From: Punica granatum | Taxonomy: Eukaryota; Streptophyta; Magnoliopsida; Myrtales; Lythraceae | Reading direction: 5' to 3' | DNA: 64,000 nucleotides | NCBI RefSeq assembly: GCF_007655135.1 | Contig: NC_045128.1 | Location: 26,382,811 to 26,446,810, forward strand | In this document: piece by piece, positions 11,940 to 24,809 of the stretch | How the letters are laid out: every line of letters begins with the position of its first letter | Numbering within the stretch: the stretch's first letter is position 1 | The notes under the pieces: model-generated | What the model saw: only the letters and a program-made list of their open reading frames with translations | What the model was told of the DNA's origin: nothing | Database searches by the model: none | Made by a program: the position numbers and the translations under genes

Positions 11940-13424
11940 TGTGCACATGTGACCGAAATGTCCTTTTGATTGTAATGCAATCAAATGGAAATTGAGGCTT
12001 TGCTTTCATATTCAGAAAATTAATGAGCTCATGCACAGAGCCAGTATACGCCGTGCCATATTATTCGAGTGCGCCTGAGTCACTGCATGAACGTCTTATG
12101 AATATTATAAGAAGTCAAATTTATAGGACTTATTAATTTATTAATTAAATTGCCTTGCCAAACCGGTACTGTTGGTGAATCATTAACCTCGCTTCTATGC
12201 TATAAGTTAATTAGGAGAACATTCTTCCATCAATATCTCCACCCTATAGCTGGTCTTTCCTTTTCTTTTATTTTATTTTATTTTTCCTTTATGTGCGTTT
12301 GTCAATTTCCACTCGTCTAATTCACATGTTAGCCACGAAACCCTCAATTCGGCGCCATTGACAAAATTCCTGGTTAGGAAAATCTTGTCACAGGATGTAT
12401 AAATTATAACACAATTTATGCCTTTCATGGCTATGTTTTATACATATGGATATGTTTTTATTGAAGAATATCCATAGTATCAGGATAATTGAGGTTTTAT
12501 ATGATTTTCCGGTGTAGAATTGTAACTTTCAACATTGACTGTCACGTGGCAACATGTAGTTATCCCAGATATCCTGATATTGCTCGATATGATCTCAGGT
12601 AATTATGCACAACTCAAAGTACACTGATTATTTGTTTTGGTCGCTACGGTTGGATGAACACCTCCTAGACCTACTAGAGTGCATGGAAGCATATTGTGTT
12701 GAAGATATGGTCAAAATTTGCGTTGTCTCTAACGTTAAAGACATACAAATTTCGAACAAAGAAAGAAACAAAACACAGATGTATATCAGCATTGACCTAA
12801 ACTAATGGGGTCACTCAACCATTCTCATTTACTTTTTTTCCACTACCATGCGCTAAAACAGTAATATTTTTGCACCCTTACGTGCCATTGAACCCAAGCT
12901 AAAATCAGAATATGCATAGGTTAAATGAACCGTTTAGTTCCAATACCACAAGAAAGAGAATAACCCAGATAAGGTACTTTGAAAAATATGGTAACGCGAC
13001 GTTTGCCTAAACGAAGCAAACGTTGGGGTAATCCGACCTCTGTGGAGGCTAACTTCCCTATATGTATATCTCATCTATCCTAGCTCTAGCCCACATATTT
13101 CGATTCTCTATAAATCCACGATCCAATCATTATTAATTAGTGTACTTTTGATTGGTTTGTTGAGTGCAATTTTATTTAGTTATTGTTAATAGTTCTCATT
13201 ATTTTTATAAAAAAAAAGGTTCCAAATGCAACAATACGCTAAGACTAATTAGGGGTACATTCCATATCACTGCATCCAATTTTAACAGAAGAGAACTAAA
13301 AAGACAACCATGAAATATGTTACGATGCATGAATTTAAAACTCACTAGAAGGATCTTATAGTAAGAATCAAATTGACACCCTGAGCAGAGACCACTCTCA
13401 GCCAATGAGATGGGGTGAAGAAGA
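11940..13424. other. Upstream region of polygalacturonase 1, no gene
   Basis: AT-rich sequence between the polygalacturonase promoter and segmental copy B. Short open frames show no recognisable product. Confidence 0.5.
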
Positions 13425-16400
13425 AGCTAATCATGTTATTAGAATATTTGGTATGTGAGAGAATTCAAGGTATGGAATACGCTTGAAACGTGGGAATAAT
13501 TGATAGGGACAAATGCACGTACAAAGTTGCTTCAAGTTGAAGGACAATTAATTAATTGTATCATTCATTAAGATCAGCTGCGTGGATATAATATAATGTA
13601 TACATATGTGGATGTATAGTTTCTTTCTAACGGGCGTGCGGAATAACAAGAGACAACAGCTCACCTGCGTGGCCGAGCGGAAAACATGTCCAGTATTTCT
13701 TAAGATCATCGTTTGCTTTGTCTGCGGAAAATTCAATCAAACAGTGATCCGAATATGTACTAGGGGTGGAGCTCAGCCGTTGGCAGCAAAACTAAGGGAC
13801 ACGTGATGACCCCTATAATCTTCCCAGTACGAGCTATCAAGAATCGGGAAACTTGCCACGAAGTTCAACGACCACAAGCGCCTCGTATCAAATCCGGATT
13901 TTCCCCTTCAAATTTGCAAGTTCATGAAGCATCTCGCGGAATAACTTTTTTATTTGTTCCTTTATCCCTTACTAGAATCATGAATATCCCTTAATTATAA
14001 TTAATCGATAAAAGAATATAATAATAAATCCATTATTAAAAGAAAAAAAAAAGAGTTTGCAGAATTTGGGGCAGGATGAACGTTCGTCCCTCACCCCCAA
14101 TTTCATCCTCAGTCACGTACATCACATGCTCCTTAATCTTCTCCCACTTTGCTATATGAGATTCACCGCTTTTATTTTATTTATTTTTGGTTGAATGAGA
14201 TTATTAACCGCTTTTTTATGTTTTCCATTCATTATATTTTCTTCATCCAATCATTGCACTTCTTGTTTTTCAACTTCTGCCCCGCACCCCGAAAATATTT
14301 TGTTCAAACAATTAACAATCCTGTTTCCACTTATATGGTGCGTTGGGTATCACTCAATAACCAACGAATATGTGTGTATGCGAGAAGGAAATATTCATAG
14401 ATAAAGGAGGTTTTAGGGTGACTTCTTAATGAACAATAATAATGGAAAGTACAAAAGAGAGGACCTCTGGTTAAGACACAAATATTTTTATCAAAAGAGC
14501 GAATCCGAACTTTCAAAATCACTCTCAATTCACTGAAATACTTTCTCATCAATAAGTGCTCTCCCCGTATCAGTGCATCAAAGCTCTCAAACCTATATAT
14601 ACAAACCCGACATAAAAGGCCCTCTTTTTTTTTTTTTTCTCTATCGACAATATCTTACATTACAATATTGCCTACGAATAAAATTTATCAAAAAAGGAAA
14701 ATGAAATCAGCCTAAATGGAGAAATAAAAAAAAATGACCAAAATCGCGATTATGCCATACCGCTCTTGGGTTCTGCACCAATCGACTGAACTCATTGCTC
14801 AGTCCTCTTCCTGCGTCTTTCAATAGTTGACTATCTATAGTCTCTCGGTGTTTCTCGTTGCTAGTCCGTTTATTTTTTCGGGTCTCGAGGTCAAATTTTA
14901 AGACACACTTAACACGGTGGTACAAATATGATGTACAACTCTCCACCGCAAAAAAAAAAAAAAGAAGAAAAAAAGAAAAGGAAAACCCATTTGTTTTGAA
15001 GGGTGAAACTGAAAAAGACTAAGTAATAAAATGGGACACAGTAGAAATATTCCATAAAAACCGGAAGTGTGGAGACTATTCCTTTGCTTATGCTATTCCT
15101 TGAATATTTCTTCATTCATTTCTCTTGCTTGCGGTTTTCTCTATATGCTTATAATTGGGATTGCCTGACTTCTTTCTGTCTATCGTTCAATTCTAGAATC
15201 TTATAACTAAAGCTAAAATCTTTTGGGTGTGGCACGAAGGGTTGCCGTTGTTGGAGGATAAACGGGGCAACTATACTCAACCTTGATCTGTAACTAGGAA
15301 GCATTTTGTTTGATACGCTATTTTCTCTAATCGTATTTCCTACTAGACCATGAAGTGAATGTATGATATATTTGATATTTCTTATTATTTATTATTTGAG
15401 TTATGACCAAACTATTTTTTTTTAAGAGCGGGAACGTGCTCTTTATTTATTAGTTAGTAGATGAAGGGATTGCACCTTCCTTTTGAGCTGTCTGTATAAC
15501 CAGAAGGAAAATATGTGTGTTTTATATTTTTGTCCAAGAGAATCTAATATTGAAATGCACCAAATCCGCCTGTGATTAATAAAGTTCCTAATGTGAAAGG
15601 GATGGGTAAGACAAAACAATACTTTCCATCTCAAATAATCGAATGAATATAAGGGTATTACCCAGAAAGAAATTGAAAAAGAAAATGAAGAGAAGGGAAC
15701 GTGGGATTTGGGCTTGAGAGACTTGACATGTGGAGTATTCGTCGGTGAAGAAACCGGCGGCTCTTCCCTTCGCTCTCCAGCAACTAATGGTAATTCTCTC
15801 CAAGTATATATTTTGGTTGAGAGTTCGGTACTTCATTAATCTATCTATATATATACTATTGCCTTATGTGCTCTCAAGCTGTCAATTCTAATTAAGTTAC
15901 ATAAACTTTGAGAAAATGTGTGTGGTGCAGCGAACTAAGATTGCGGACTGGCTAGCCGATGAGCTTCTAATGACCATTTAGTTATCATAAATTTTTATTT
16001 TATTCCTAACAGTTTAGATCATCTTTTTATTAGGAGATATTGTCAAGGTGTCTACTCCCGTTGTTGCATTGTTTAGTTTGGACTTTGGCCCTTTCTCAGC
16101 CAAAAAAAAAAGGAGATTCTAATTTTATTTTTTTTACTTGGAAATAATTCAAAGAAGACTCTAAATTCGATTCTTGTCAAAATAGGACTTTTCATGTCCA
16201 TGTCTTCAGCATTATTTTTCTATCAATAGTTGAATAAGCCTTTCTCTCAAAAAAAGAAGAAGATAAAAACCAATAAAGGGAATTTGGTTATGTGAAGCTC
16301 GCGCTCCAAATCTGTAATAAAAAAGTTATATCTCTAATAGGTATATGGACTTCTCTTATGATAGAAAAAGATGGAAGAAAACCCGTACAAATGGCCAATC

Positions 16401-18430
16401 AATCCATATAATATGCTCAATGGGTCCCCATTCTTAACCAACGTGAAATTTTAATTTTTTTATAATGAAAATATTGTGGGAGATATTATATTCTCATAGT
16501 TTCAGGAAATCGAATATTAAAAAGTTCTTCGTATGAAAAAATTACATTTCATTGAACTCAAACTTGTATTCTCTTCTTTACATGAATTGAAGCTATTTAC
16601 TATTACACTAACACTATTGGTGGAGTTTTAATTTTTAATCCAGCATAATGATGGAGACATACTTCAAGAAAATGTATGAACGTCAGCACCAGCATATGGT
16701 TTTATCTTTATATTCATCAAAATCATGCATGTATTCCGGCGCTGTTGCTGATTGGAAGAAATATTGAATTATTGGTTTAAGTCCTCGGTGTGCATGTGGA
16801 AAGTAACCGCTTCTTCAACCGTTTGAAATTGAATTATAAAAAAAAATTGGCTCCCCCATTTTGTAAAAAAAATTTAGCTTGCTCGAAACTGCGATTAGCC
16901 CAATAGCGTCAGGATATGCTCAAAACCCTACTGTTTAGCTATGATCCTAAATTTCCTTCAAAGTTTTGGATTAATTAGATTCATGAAACTGACTAGAATT
17001 AATAGACTTGTGAACTCTCCATCTAGTTTTCACTGGGAATCCATTTAGTCAATAGAAAGTTTTGTTCAAGAATGTGATGGGTCGAGTGCATTACATTGTA
17101 TTGCCAATAGGAGTTTTGATACCTTATTTCCCTTGTGGTAATCTAAAAGGTTTCATCTATGGTCTTGACTTGTAATTTTCTTGAACATTTTCTCCCATGT
17201 ACCTTTAGTAATGAATAATATCATTATTATTAAAATCGATTAAGAAAAAAAGGACCTTTTCTTTATGCTTCTTTTCATGGACCCATAACTTAAGGGCGAA
17301 ACAAATGGGGTCCTATAAGTCCACGTGTTGGACTTTAATTGGCAGGCTTTTTAGAAATGAAGCCAATTGGAGAGATCCATCACAGCCCAATAGTTTATGC
17401 CCGACGCAACCTTCGGGAAAATTTCACTTTCTTTTGTTGTCAAAAGAAGAAACTAATTGATAAATAAAAATAAATAAATAAGTAAATTATCCATCAAAAA
17501 AATTGATAAAAATAAATTGGTGATCTGGTTTAATACTGATCCATTTTAAATAAAATTTCAGATTTGAATTATGAGAATTGAAAAATATTCATGATTGTGA
17601 GAATGTTTTATCATTTAATGAACTAACTCAACTCAAACATAGACTAGTTGAAATTTATTAAATTTTCGGATATTAAATGGTGCATATAAAAAAAATTAAT
17701 CGAGATATACAATATAGGATTAAAGGGACAAGAACTGAGGATAAAAACAATTATAATTGACCTAGAACTAAGAGGTTTTTTATGCTTTTTTATGGAATTC
17801 AGTATCATTTCCCTTGTCTCTCCATTTGCAGGTACTAGGTTCTACTTCTAGGTTTTACTTTTATCTCTCTCGCTTTTACTAGCCTCATGATCCGGGTTGG
17901 TAATTAAATGAAGTACACGGCCATATGACGAAAAAAATGTACGTGCCAAAAAGTTTATATGAATTAAAAGTCAAAGCCAAAAATAGTTCCGTTGAACAAC
18001 AACTAACGGAACAAAAAAAAAACAGCAACTAACTATAATGTCCAATCGCACATTACCTTTATAATATCCACTTAATTGGAACCGTAATATCAGGGAGAAA
18101 GTAGAGTATACTCTTACTTAACCCAATCCAATTTTTCAAAAGGTGGTAGATTAAAGACTCTCTCAACGAAATCACCAAGTCATTGCTATTACCAAATAAA
18201 TCAACGCATGTAATTTAGGGTTCTCTGATACGGTAGTCATTGAGTAGAAAAAAATTGTCCAATTATATTAATTGGAGATTTTTTTTCTTTTTATAAAAAC
18301 TAGATGATGTTAAACTAGATAGATAGTATATATTCATTTTCACAAACCAAGAAGTTTTCTACCTTCTTGTAACATGGTCATGTACTTACTTGGACTTAAC
18401 AGTCCTGGCCAGTCCAATCATTCATGTTGG
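13425..18430. repeat. Segmental duplication, copy B
   Basis: Collinear counterpart of 780-5480, offset by about 12.6-12.9 kb. The best-kept blocks include the GACAACAGCTCACCTGCGT stretch (13655) and the AATTTTTCAAAAGGTGGTAG stretch (18130). Parts at about 15110-16260 and 16840-17270 have no partner in A. No gene is recognised in either copy. B ends about 3.2 kb from the PPR stop codon and begins 1.7 kb upstream of the polygalacturonase 1 start. Confidence 0.75.
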
Positions 18431-18834
18431 AGCCCTGATACTTCTTCAGCCAAGTCGAAGCGTGCCGTTAATGTCGGAGCCGTGTCAAATAGAAAAATAC
18501 GATCTAATAGATGGCGATACAATATTTTCTTATATTTCTATGTTTCTCTATATCAAATTTTTTTTTCTAACACAAGATAATTAACTCCTGCCCCACGTGC
18601 AATGCGGAACCAAAAGGAGAAGTCATGCCAGCATGCTAGCATGAACATGCAGCAGGGCAAGTAGATAGATGCATTAGTAAGCGCTAAACTCGACGTGGAC
18701 GCCTTATAAGCATACTAATATTGGCCAGTGATGTTGAGTATTAGTCTATGTTTTCGCTGCATATACAAATAGGTTAATCTATGTGTAAGTTTCATTCAAT
18801 ATGCACCCAAGTATATCCGAAAATTCAGTAAATC

Positions 18835-18975
18835 ATGACTAATCCAGTTCGAGTCGGACCCATCCACTAAAGAGTAAAGGCTTTTCCAGCATCGATTTTT
18901 TTCATTAACAACACTTGAACTCGAAATCTTATTTAAGGGGAACAAGCGCTGAATCATTTGAATTCAATACACATT
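18835..18975 (-). repeat. tRNA-derived SINE-like element (reverse)
   Basis: On the minus strand it reads ATTCAGCGCTTGTTCCCCTT, then a box B-like TTTCGAGTTCAAG, then CTTTACTCTTTAGTGGATGG and GACTCGAACTGGATTAG. It is the same body as the copy at 38-228. Confidence 0.55.
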
Positions 18976-18979
18976 GGTT

Positions 18980-21620
18980 AATCTATGTATAAGTTAATAG
19001 GTAATAGATGGAAAGCAACATTTCATTTCTAAGCAGAAGAGCCGTTTTCAAGTAGTCTTTGATCGATTACGTATTATTCAATATTCGATCGATTGGTCTG
19101 AGGTTATCGACAAAAAGGATTTGCCTAAAAGAACCGATGATAAGTAATGATATCGTACCTGTTATATTCTCAGGTCTCTCTCTATATCTTTCGATTGGGA
19201 TAGTGCATTGAGGGAATTATTTTCCAGAACTTCCTAATAGGATTCATATTCATAATCGGGAACCTCAATCAGAGGAGATAAAAAAAATAGAAAAAAGATA
19301 TATATTTCTTATTTTCTGGTCATAAAAAGATGTGTGATTTGCCAATGGTCGAAGGCTGAGGAGAAAACATGACATATGATTAGCTGGTAAAAATAATAAA
19401 GAAAATGGATCATCCGAGCACGAATTTTGTCGATTAAGATAATCACGAGAGAGGAGAGGAGAGATCGCGGCATAATCTTCCAACCATTTCAGACCAAAAT
19501 CATATTAGATGATCATGAGAAGATACAGGAACATGCATGTGCAGTTCACGAAAGAACGTGTGGAGATCTTATCCGTTGATCCAGAATATACATCTAAGTA
19601 AAAACAAGACACATAATCCTTTTGGTCTGTGATACGAATTAATATATCGTCTAGGACTCTGATCGATCGTGCTGAACCAGAGTAACCCACAGGAAGCTTT
19701 GAGTAGTTGCTTATGCCCCTAATTGAGATATCTCACTCTTGAGAATATTATCCTCCTGCGAAAAAACACGACAATAATTAGATAGGTTAGAGGCCATGAC
19801 AAATATAAACATAATGGTTCCAAGAGATGAAACCTTCTCAAATCGATTCGTGTTTTAGACAAGTGAGATTGGTCAGCATTGATCGTCTAGTGCGGTAGGA
19901 GCTTGTACTCTCCTGTCCAGCTGTTCTTAATATTGGCAAGCGGGTAAACTCTAGTTCAAAGCTTTTGATTGTTCTCTTATAATAGGTGTTCCCGAATTGT
20001 TAAGGCGTCTTGGCTACCAAAGCCCAAAAAGGACACTATATGCCAGACCTATGTTGGAAACTAAAGAACTTGAAGGTTCAGCTGAATGAATACGCTCGGT
20101 AATTCTGATTCCGAGGGCAAACCATCTGAAAGGGACTGCAGATTTCTTAATTCCCATATCCAGTGGCTCAGTAGGGGAACATCACACCTCTTTCTAAAGT
20201 AACAATTCTGAAGATCCCGAATCCACTCTTGATCTCCTCCACAAAGAGCATTAGGATATACTTAAAATCCTACAATGTCCTCAATCTTGGCAGCCGAACA
20301 CAGCTGCAACCCATCAATGGATCAAGAATCCATCCATCTATCATAAGGTTGATGCTCGATTAGGTCGGCAAATACAGTAAGCTCTGGAGGTGGAAAACTG
20401 TTCAACCAATAACTTGCTGCCGATTATTTTTCCTCGCTCACGTTTCCAGCAAAAACAAGTAACGCTGCACAAGTGTCACTGAAGAGATACTGCTCACTTA
20501 TCGACTGTCTCCTTTGGGATACTTAACGTGCCGCATTTTGCCAAAGATAAAGACCCTCTAGATTCATAGTTCCAGCAAAAGAGAAGACGGCTGCTGTTTT
20601 AGCTGTCGGTATCAACGTATGAGCTGCCGCCTTGCAACACAAGTGACATGTCATAATCTGCCTTGCAAAAATATAATACACAAACAATCAGAATTAGGTC
20701 AAATGCTGCAAGTTCAAGTAAGAAACTAGTAACACGCAAAAGCCATCGCCGTGAAGCATTTCCCTGTCCCGAAAGGTATCAACATAGGTTTCAAGATAAG
20801 CAAAGGTAAATTAAACAAACAGAAAACAGAAGACGCAAACTCTGAGTTTTCATAGATTTCTCTAACTTCTACTGTGTGAATGCCATCCCTTTCCCACTTC
20901 AAAGGTGTTTATTAACCTAAAAATTAATGATTCTTAGGCATAATAACTGTTCACGAATTTAGACAGGTGAAACAATATCTAACAGAAGCCTACTTCTGTT
21001 GACAGAAAATAAATTTTGCATTGCCAGAATTAGAGGATTTTAATTTGCGATAATTATTTCCAAGATTGTTTGCAAGTAGTAGTTTTACTCTTTGTTTTTT
21101 TTTTCCCCTTGTAACTTTCCGACTTGTTTGACAAATTAATTTTGAACTTCTAAATCAAATATGTTGGACCGGACATGGTAACATAAATGGGCCCATCTCC
21201 AACACCAATATAAAGACAACAATGTAATGTGGCAACATATTTTTTCGTTAAAAGAAGATAACCATGCCATGACAACGCATGCAGAAAAGGATTGGGGACA
21301 GAACTTACAATGTAATAAGGAACGTGTAGCATCATTCTATTGAGTTGTGACTCAGCAGAAACGCGGATTTTAAGCTCTACAGTGAACATGAAATTGGCAC
21401 TGCTGGTAGAGCTTTAAAAGTTAATATCCCATCCATAGCTGAGGATTCCGGTGCACAACTGCAAGCATCAGTTCTTAGCAAAAGGATGCCTTCATTTCCA
21501 CTCCAACGAAAGAACATTTTCCTCTCTAAAGATGAAGTTCATATCGACCGACTTCACTCGAAGGAACACACTTGATGAATACAGCGAGCATGGCATAATT
21601 AGAGGAGCATTCTTTTTTGC
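18980..21620. other. Intergenic, 3' side of the PPR gene
   Basis: No gene could be supported. On the minus strand at about 20400-20100 a broken frame reads FPPPELTVFADLIEHQPYDR and, later, SHWIWELRNLQSLSDG, with stops between. It looks like a decayed coding sequence, perhaps leucine-rich, but I cannot identify it. The last few hundred bases probably contain the PPR 3' UTR. Confidence 0.4.
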
Positions 21621-21624
21621 TTTC

Positions 21625-23790
21625 TCACCAGTAATCCCCACAAGAACATAACCCATCTTTAAAGTGGTGGAACCTACGAATATCTCGCATGACTATCTCC
21701 CTATTTGCTAGCTTCGAAATTAGTTTCGTCACTGTATGACAATCTGCACAAACACGGAGGTTCTTTGTGATCCTGATAGTCGACCCAGGAGGTGACTTAA
21801 TAAGCCCAAAAGCAAGAGCAAGTTTCTCACTATGATCCCAAACCATCATCTCCTTAACTTCCTCATCAACATCATACAACACTGAACTCGTATCAGGACT
21901 ATATCCATGCATCTCAAGCTGTTCTCTCAAGTCCTTCAACTTTGCATATATAGCATCCGATTGTTCATGTGACTTATCTGCAACTAAGAAACGGTGAATC
22001 TTCTTATCCAATTCAATGAAGCTCTGCCCAGGTGGTTTTCTCAGTCTCTGTCCCCTCATCATGGCCCTAAGTCTTTGTACGTCGGCCCATCTTTTTTCTG
22101 CAGCATAAATATTTGAAAGGCAAATATAGCTACTGACATCTTCTGGGTTCCCAGAGGATATCCTCTGAGCAGCAATTTCAGCGAGCTCAATATTTCGGTG
22201 TAACCAGCAAGCCGAAAGAAGTGCAGCCCACATATCCCTTGTAGGTTTAAACTCGAGATTTTCGATCAGCTCAAATGCTTCATTTAACTTCCCAGCTCGC
22301 CCAAGAATGTCCACCAAACACGAGTAATGTGTACATGTAGGCTTCAAATCAAACTCTCTCTTCATACTCTCAAAAATCTCTTTTCCTTCGTCCACTAGAC
22401 CTGAGTGACTACAAGCTGATAGAACAGAAGTGAGAACGGCCTCGTCTGGTTTTAAACCTTCTGAAACCATTTTATTAAATGCAAAGAGAGCTTCCCTTCC
22501 TCTACCATGAACTCCATAACCTGAGATGATAGAGCTCCAAGAAAACAAGCTCCTTTGGGGAAGTTCATTGAAAGCGAGATGTGAACAGGATAAACTCCCG
22601 CATTTCGAGTACATGTTGACAAGAGCTGTACCGACGAAATGATTCGCATTAAATCCTCTCTTAGCAAGATAAGAATGTACTGACATGCCGAATTGGAGGG
22701 CCATGATTTGATCACAAGCTCCAAGGATGGCAGTGATGGTGACTTCATCAGGCCCATGCTCTAAACTTTGTCGAACCATCCGAGAGAAAAGCTTGATGCT
22801 TTGAAATGGATCCCCATTTTGTGAGTAACCAGAAATCATCAAGTTCCATGACACAAGATCTCTATTTATGGACTCGAACAATTTCCTTGCTTCCAAAGTA
22901 GATTTGCAATCACAATACATCCCGATAATAGAGTTCCCCACGAATTCATTACGAGCTCTGGAGCTATTCCTCACCACAAAAGCATGAATCTCTCTCCCCT
23001 GCCTTATTGCTTTCATCTGACCACAGGCATCGAGCACAGCCAACAAAGTTGTCCCATCTGCAACAACTCCAGCTCTTCCCATTGATCGGAAAACATCTAC
23101 GGCCTCCTTGGGATCTCCGTTCTTAGCATGACTCAAAATCACGGTGCTCCAAGATGTCAAGTCCCTCTCGGGCATTCTATCGAACACCTTCCTCACATCC
23201 TGCAAGTCCCCAAGCTTTGAATACATTGACATCAGAGAGTTGCCCACATAAACATCCGAAACCAATCCATTAACCACAGCCTCACTGTGAACGATCCTCC
23301 CAGCCTTAACACTCAACAACTCCCCACAGGCCTTCAGCACAAAAGGGTAAGTGAAGCGATCTGCCCTCTGTCCAAGACGAAGCATTTCGCGGTATAAGAC
23401 AATCGACTCGACAGGGGAGTCTCTGGAAGCATAGCCCCTGATCATGGAGTTCCAAAGGAAGGAATTTTTCGACATAGTCTCATCAAATACCTCCCGGGCT
23501 TGGCTCATACAGCCGCAGATCGCGTAGAATGCGGCGAGTTTCGAGTTCAAGTAGGAGTTGTGGTGGAGGGTGCCGGAGACGAGCATGTGGGCATGGAGTT
23601 TCCGGCCTTTGCATAAGGACTTGGAGTTCGTCAGGGACTGCAAGAGCTGGCCGCACTGCAGGGAAGTGAGTGAGGAGTAGTGGGCGAAGAGACGACCTCT
23701 GGGGAAGCATTGCAGGGATTTCAGCGGCTTTGTGGAGGAAGAGAAGAAGAAGAAGACCATTAAAATTGAATCATTGGAAGCTCTCGACAT
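21625..23790 (-). CDS. Pentatricopeptide repeat protein, PLS class with E/E+ and DYW domains
   Basis: A single uninterrupted 721-residue frame, as is usual for this mostly intronless family. The N-terminus is Ser/Arg/Phe-rich and lacks acidic residues at the tip, consistent with a mitochondrial or plastid targeting peptide. PLS-type repeats follow from about residue 60 to 520 (for example NSFLWNSMIRGYASRDSPVE, DLVSWNLMISGYSQNGDP). The E/E+ region precedes a full DYW domain of about 120-135 residues. The deaminase zinc-site motifs are intact: HSEK (His653, Glu655) and CADCH (Cys681, Cys684). A second Cys pair (715, 717) precedes the terminal Asp-Tyr-Trp, after which the frame stops at once. 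The family performs C-to-U editing of organelle transcripts, the repeats choosing the site. Target site and organelle are not predictable here. The gene is head to head with TFB2. A second in-frame Met lies at residue 11. Confidence 0.93.
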   Translation of the reverse strand: MSRASNDSILMVFFFFSSSTKPLKSLQCFPRGRLFAHYSSLTSLQCGQLLQSLTNSKSLCKGRKLHAHMLVSGTLHHNSYLNSKLAAFYAICGCMSQAREVFDETMSKNSFLWNSMIRGYASRDSPVESIVLYREMLRLGQRADRFTYPFVLKACGELLSVKAGRIVHSEAVVNGLVSDVYVGNSLMSMYSKLGDLQDVRKVFDRMPERDLTSWSTVILSHAKNGDPKEAVDVFRSMGRAGVVADGTTLLAVLDACGQMKAIRQGREIHAFVVRNSSRARNEFVGNSIIGMYCDCKSTLEARKLFESINRDLVSWNLMISGYSQNGDPFQSIKLFSRMVRQSLEHGPDEVTITAILGACDQIMALQFGMSVHSYLAKRGFNANHFVGTALVNMYSKCGSLSCSHLAFNELPQRSLFSWSSIISGYGVHGRGREALFAFNKMVSEGLKPDEAVLTSVLSACSHSGLVDEGKEIFESMKREFDLKPTCTHYSCLVDILGRAGKLNEAFELIENLEFKPTRDMWAALLSACWLHRNIELAEIAAQRISSGNPEDVSSYICLSNIYAAEKRWADVQRLRAMMRGQRLRKPPGQSFIELDKKIHRFLVADKSHEQSDAIYAKLKDLREQLEMHGYSPDTSSVLYDVDEEVKEMMVWDHSEKLALAFGLIKSPPGSTIRITKNLRVCADCHTVTKLISKLANREIVMRDIRRFHHFKDGLCSCGDYW

Positions 23791-24809
23791 TATTCTTCAG
23801 CTAACGTATAACGGCAGAGCTCGGCAGAGTGCCAGACAGACGGCACGGCAGCTAGGGGCCAGTGTCCACAGATCGGGTAATCCGAGCCGACCCGAACTGA
23901 ATAACAAGTTCGGTTCGGGTTATTAGGTTCTCGGTTCTGTTCCGGAACCGAACCGATATTCTCAAATACTTCGGTTCGGTTTTCGGGTTCTATCTTTTGG
24001 AAGAGGATCCGAACCGAAACCCAAAATATATATATGTCACTCTTAAGTTTAGTCTAACCCCACCTAATCGACGCTTCAGTTCACTGCCACTCTCCTCTGC
24101 TCCGGCCAGGCGTCACGCCGCACTCAGGGCGACGACGACAAGGAGCCGGTGACGCTGCCACGACGATTATCTGGGCGAGGGTGAGGGCGACGGTGTATCG
24201 GAGAGACCGGGCGGACCGCAGCTTGCAGCTGAGGAGAGTTGCCTACGAGTCTGCGACTCCGAGAGCTGCAAATTCCGTCTGGAATTGCTGTTGTGCGTGG
24301 AGTTACTGAGCCGCGGGGGAGGTCACGGGAGAGGGAAGGAAGGAGGAGGCGGCTTTGGAAGGGTCGAGCAAGTGAGCTGCAGCGTTGAGCTCGACGGACG
24401 GAGAGAACAGAGAAGGCCGTCGTGATCGGCGATTCCCAGGGCACCGGGAAAGAGACCTAACCCCCGTTCGTGCCCACCACGATCTGTGGCTTCAAACTCG
24501 CGGAGGATCGACGATTTGCTTTGTCGCCTCAGTTCGACCAAAAAACTACTACCGTCAACAAGTGTGGGAATTTCCCAAGACTCTGCACCACCTCTACTGA
24601 TCAATTGGGGTTAAGAGTTTTCTCGGAGCTTCGTACTGATCAAAGTGATTGACAACAGATCGAAATGAAATTAAAATCTCTCTGGAGTTGAAGAATTGGA
24701 GCCGTATTGGAGTTTGCATTGCTGCGGTAGCCGCAGGATTGGATATATTTGGATTCAGCCTCAAGAGCCCTATTCTGAACTTGGGGAGAGTGGGTGGACT
24801 TCCGTGAAA
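23791..24809. promoter_or_regulatory. Shared intergenic region of the divergent PPR/TFB2 pair
   Basis: This 1,019-base interval separates the two start codons and must hold both promoters and both 5' UTRs. The TFB2 side (about 24060-24700) is GC-rich and purine-rich, with several spurious short frames on both strands that I treat as 5' UTR or promoter noise. No clear TATA box was found for either gene. Confidence 0.5.
23880..24030. repeat. GGTTCGG / CCGAACC inverted-repeat cluster
   Basis: Repeated GTTCGGTTCGGGTT words on the left face GAACCGAAACCC words on the right, with GTTCCGGAACCGAACCG between. The sequence can fold back on itself. Words of this type are common in plant repetitive DNA, but the family is not named here. 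Confidence 0.55.

Noticed and set aside
20100..20640. Possible leucine-rich repeat gene relic on the minus strand
   Set aside because: A few suggestive words with stops between; not enough to name a family.
24124..24604. Arg/Ser/Pro-rich frames on both strands upstream of TFB2
   Set aside because: They overlap each other in a GC-rich 5' region, with no family resemblance and no splice support.
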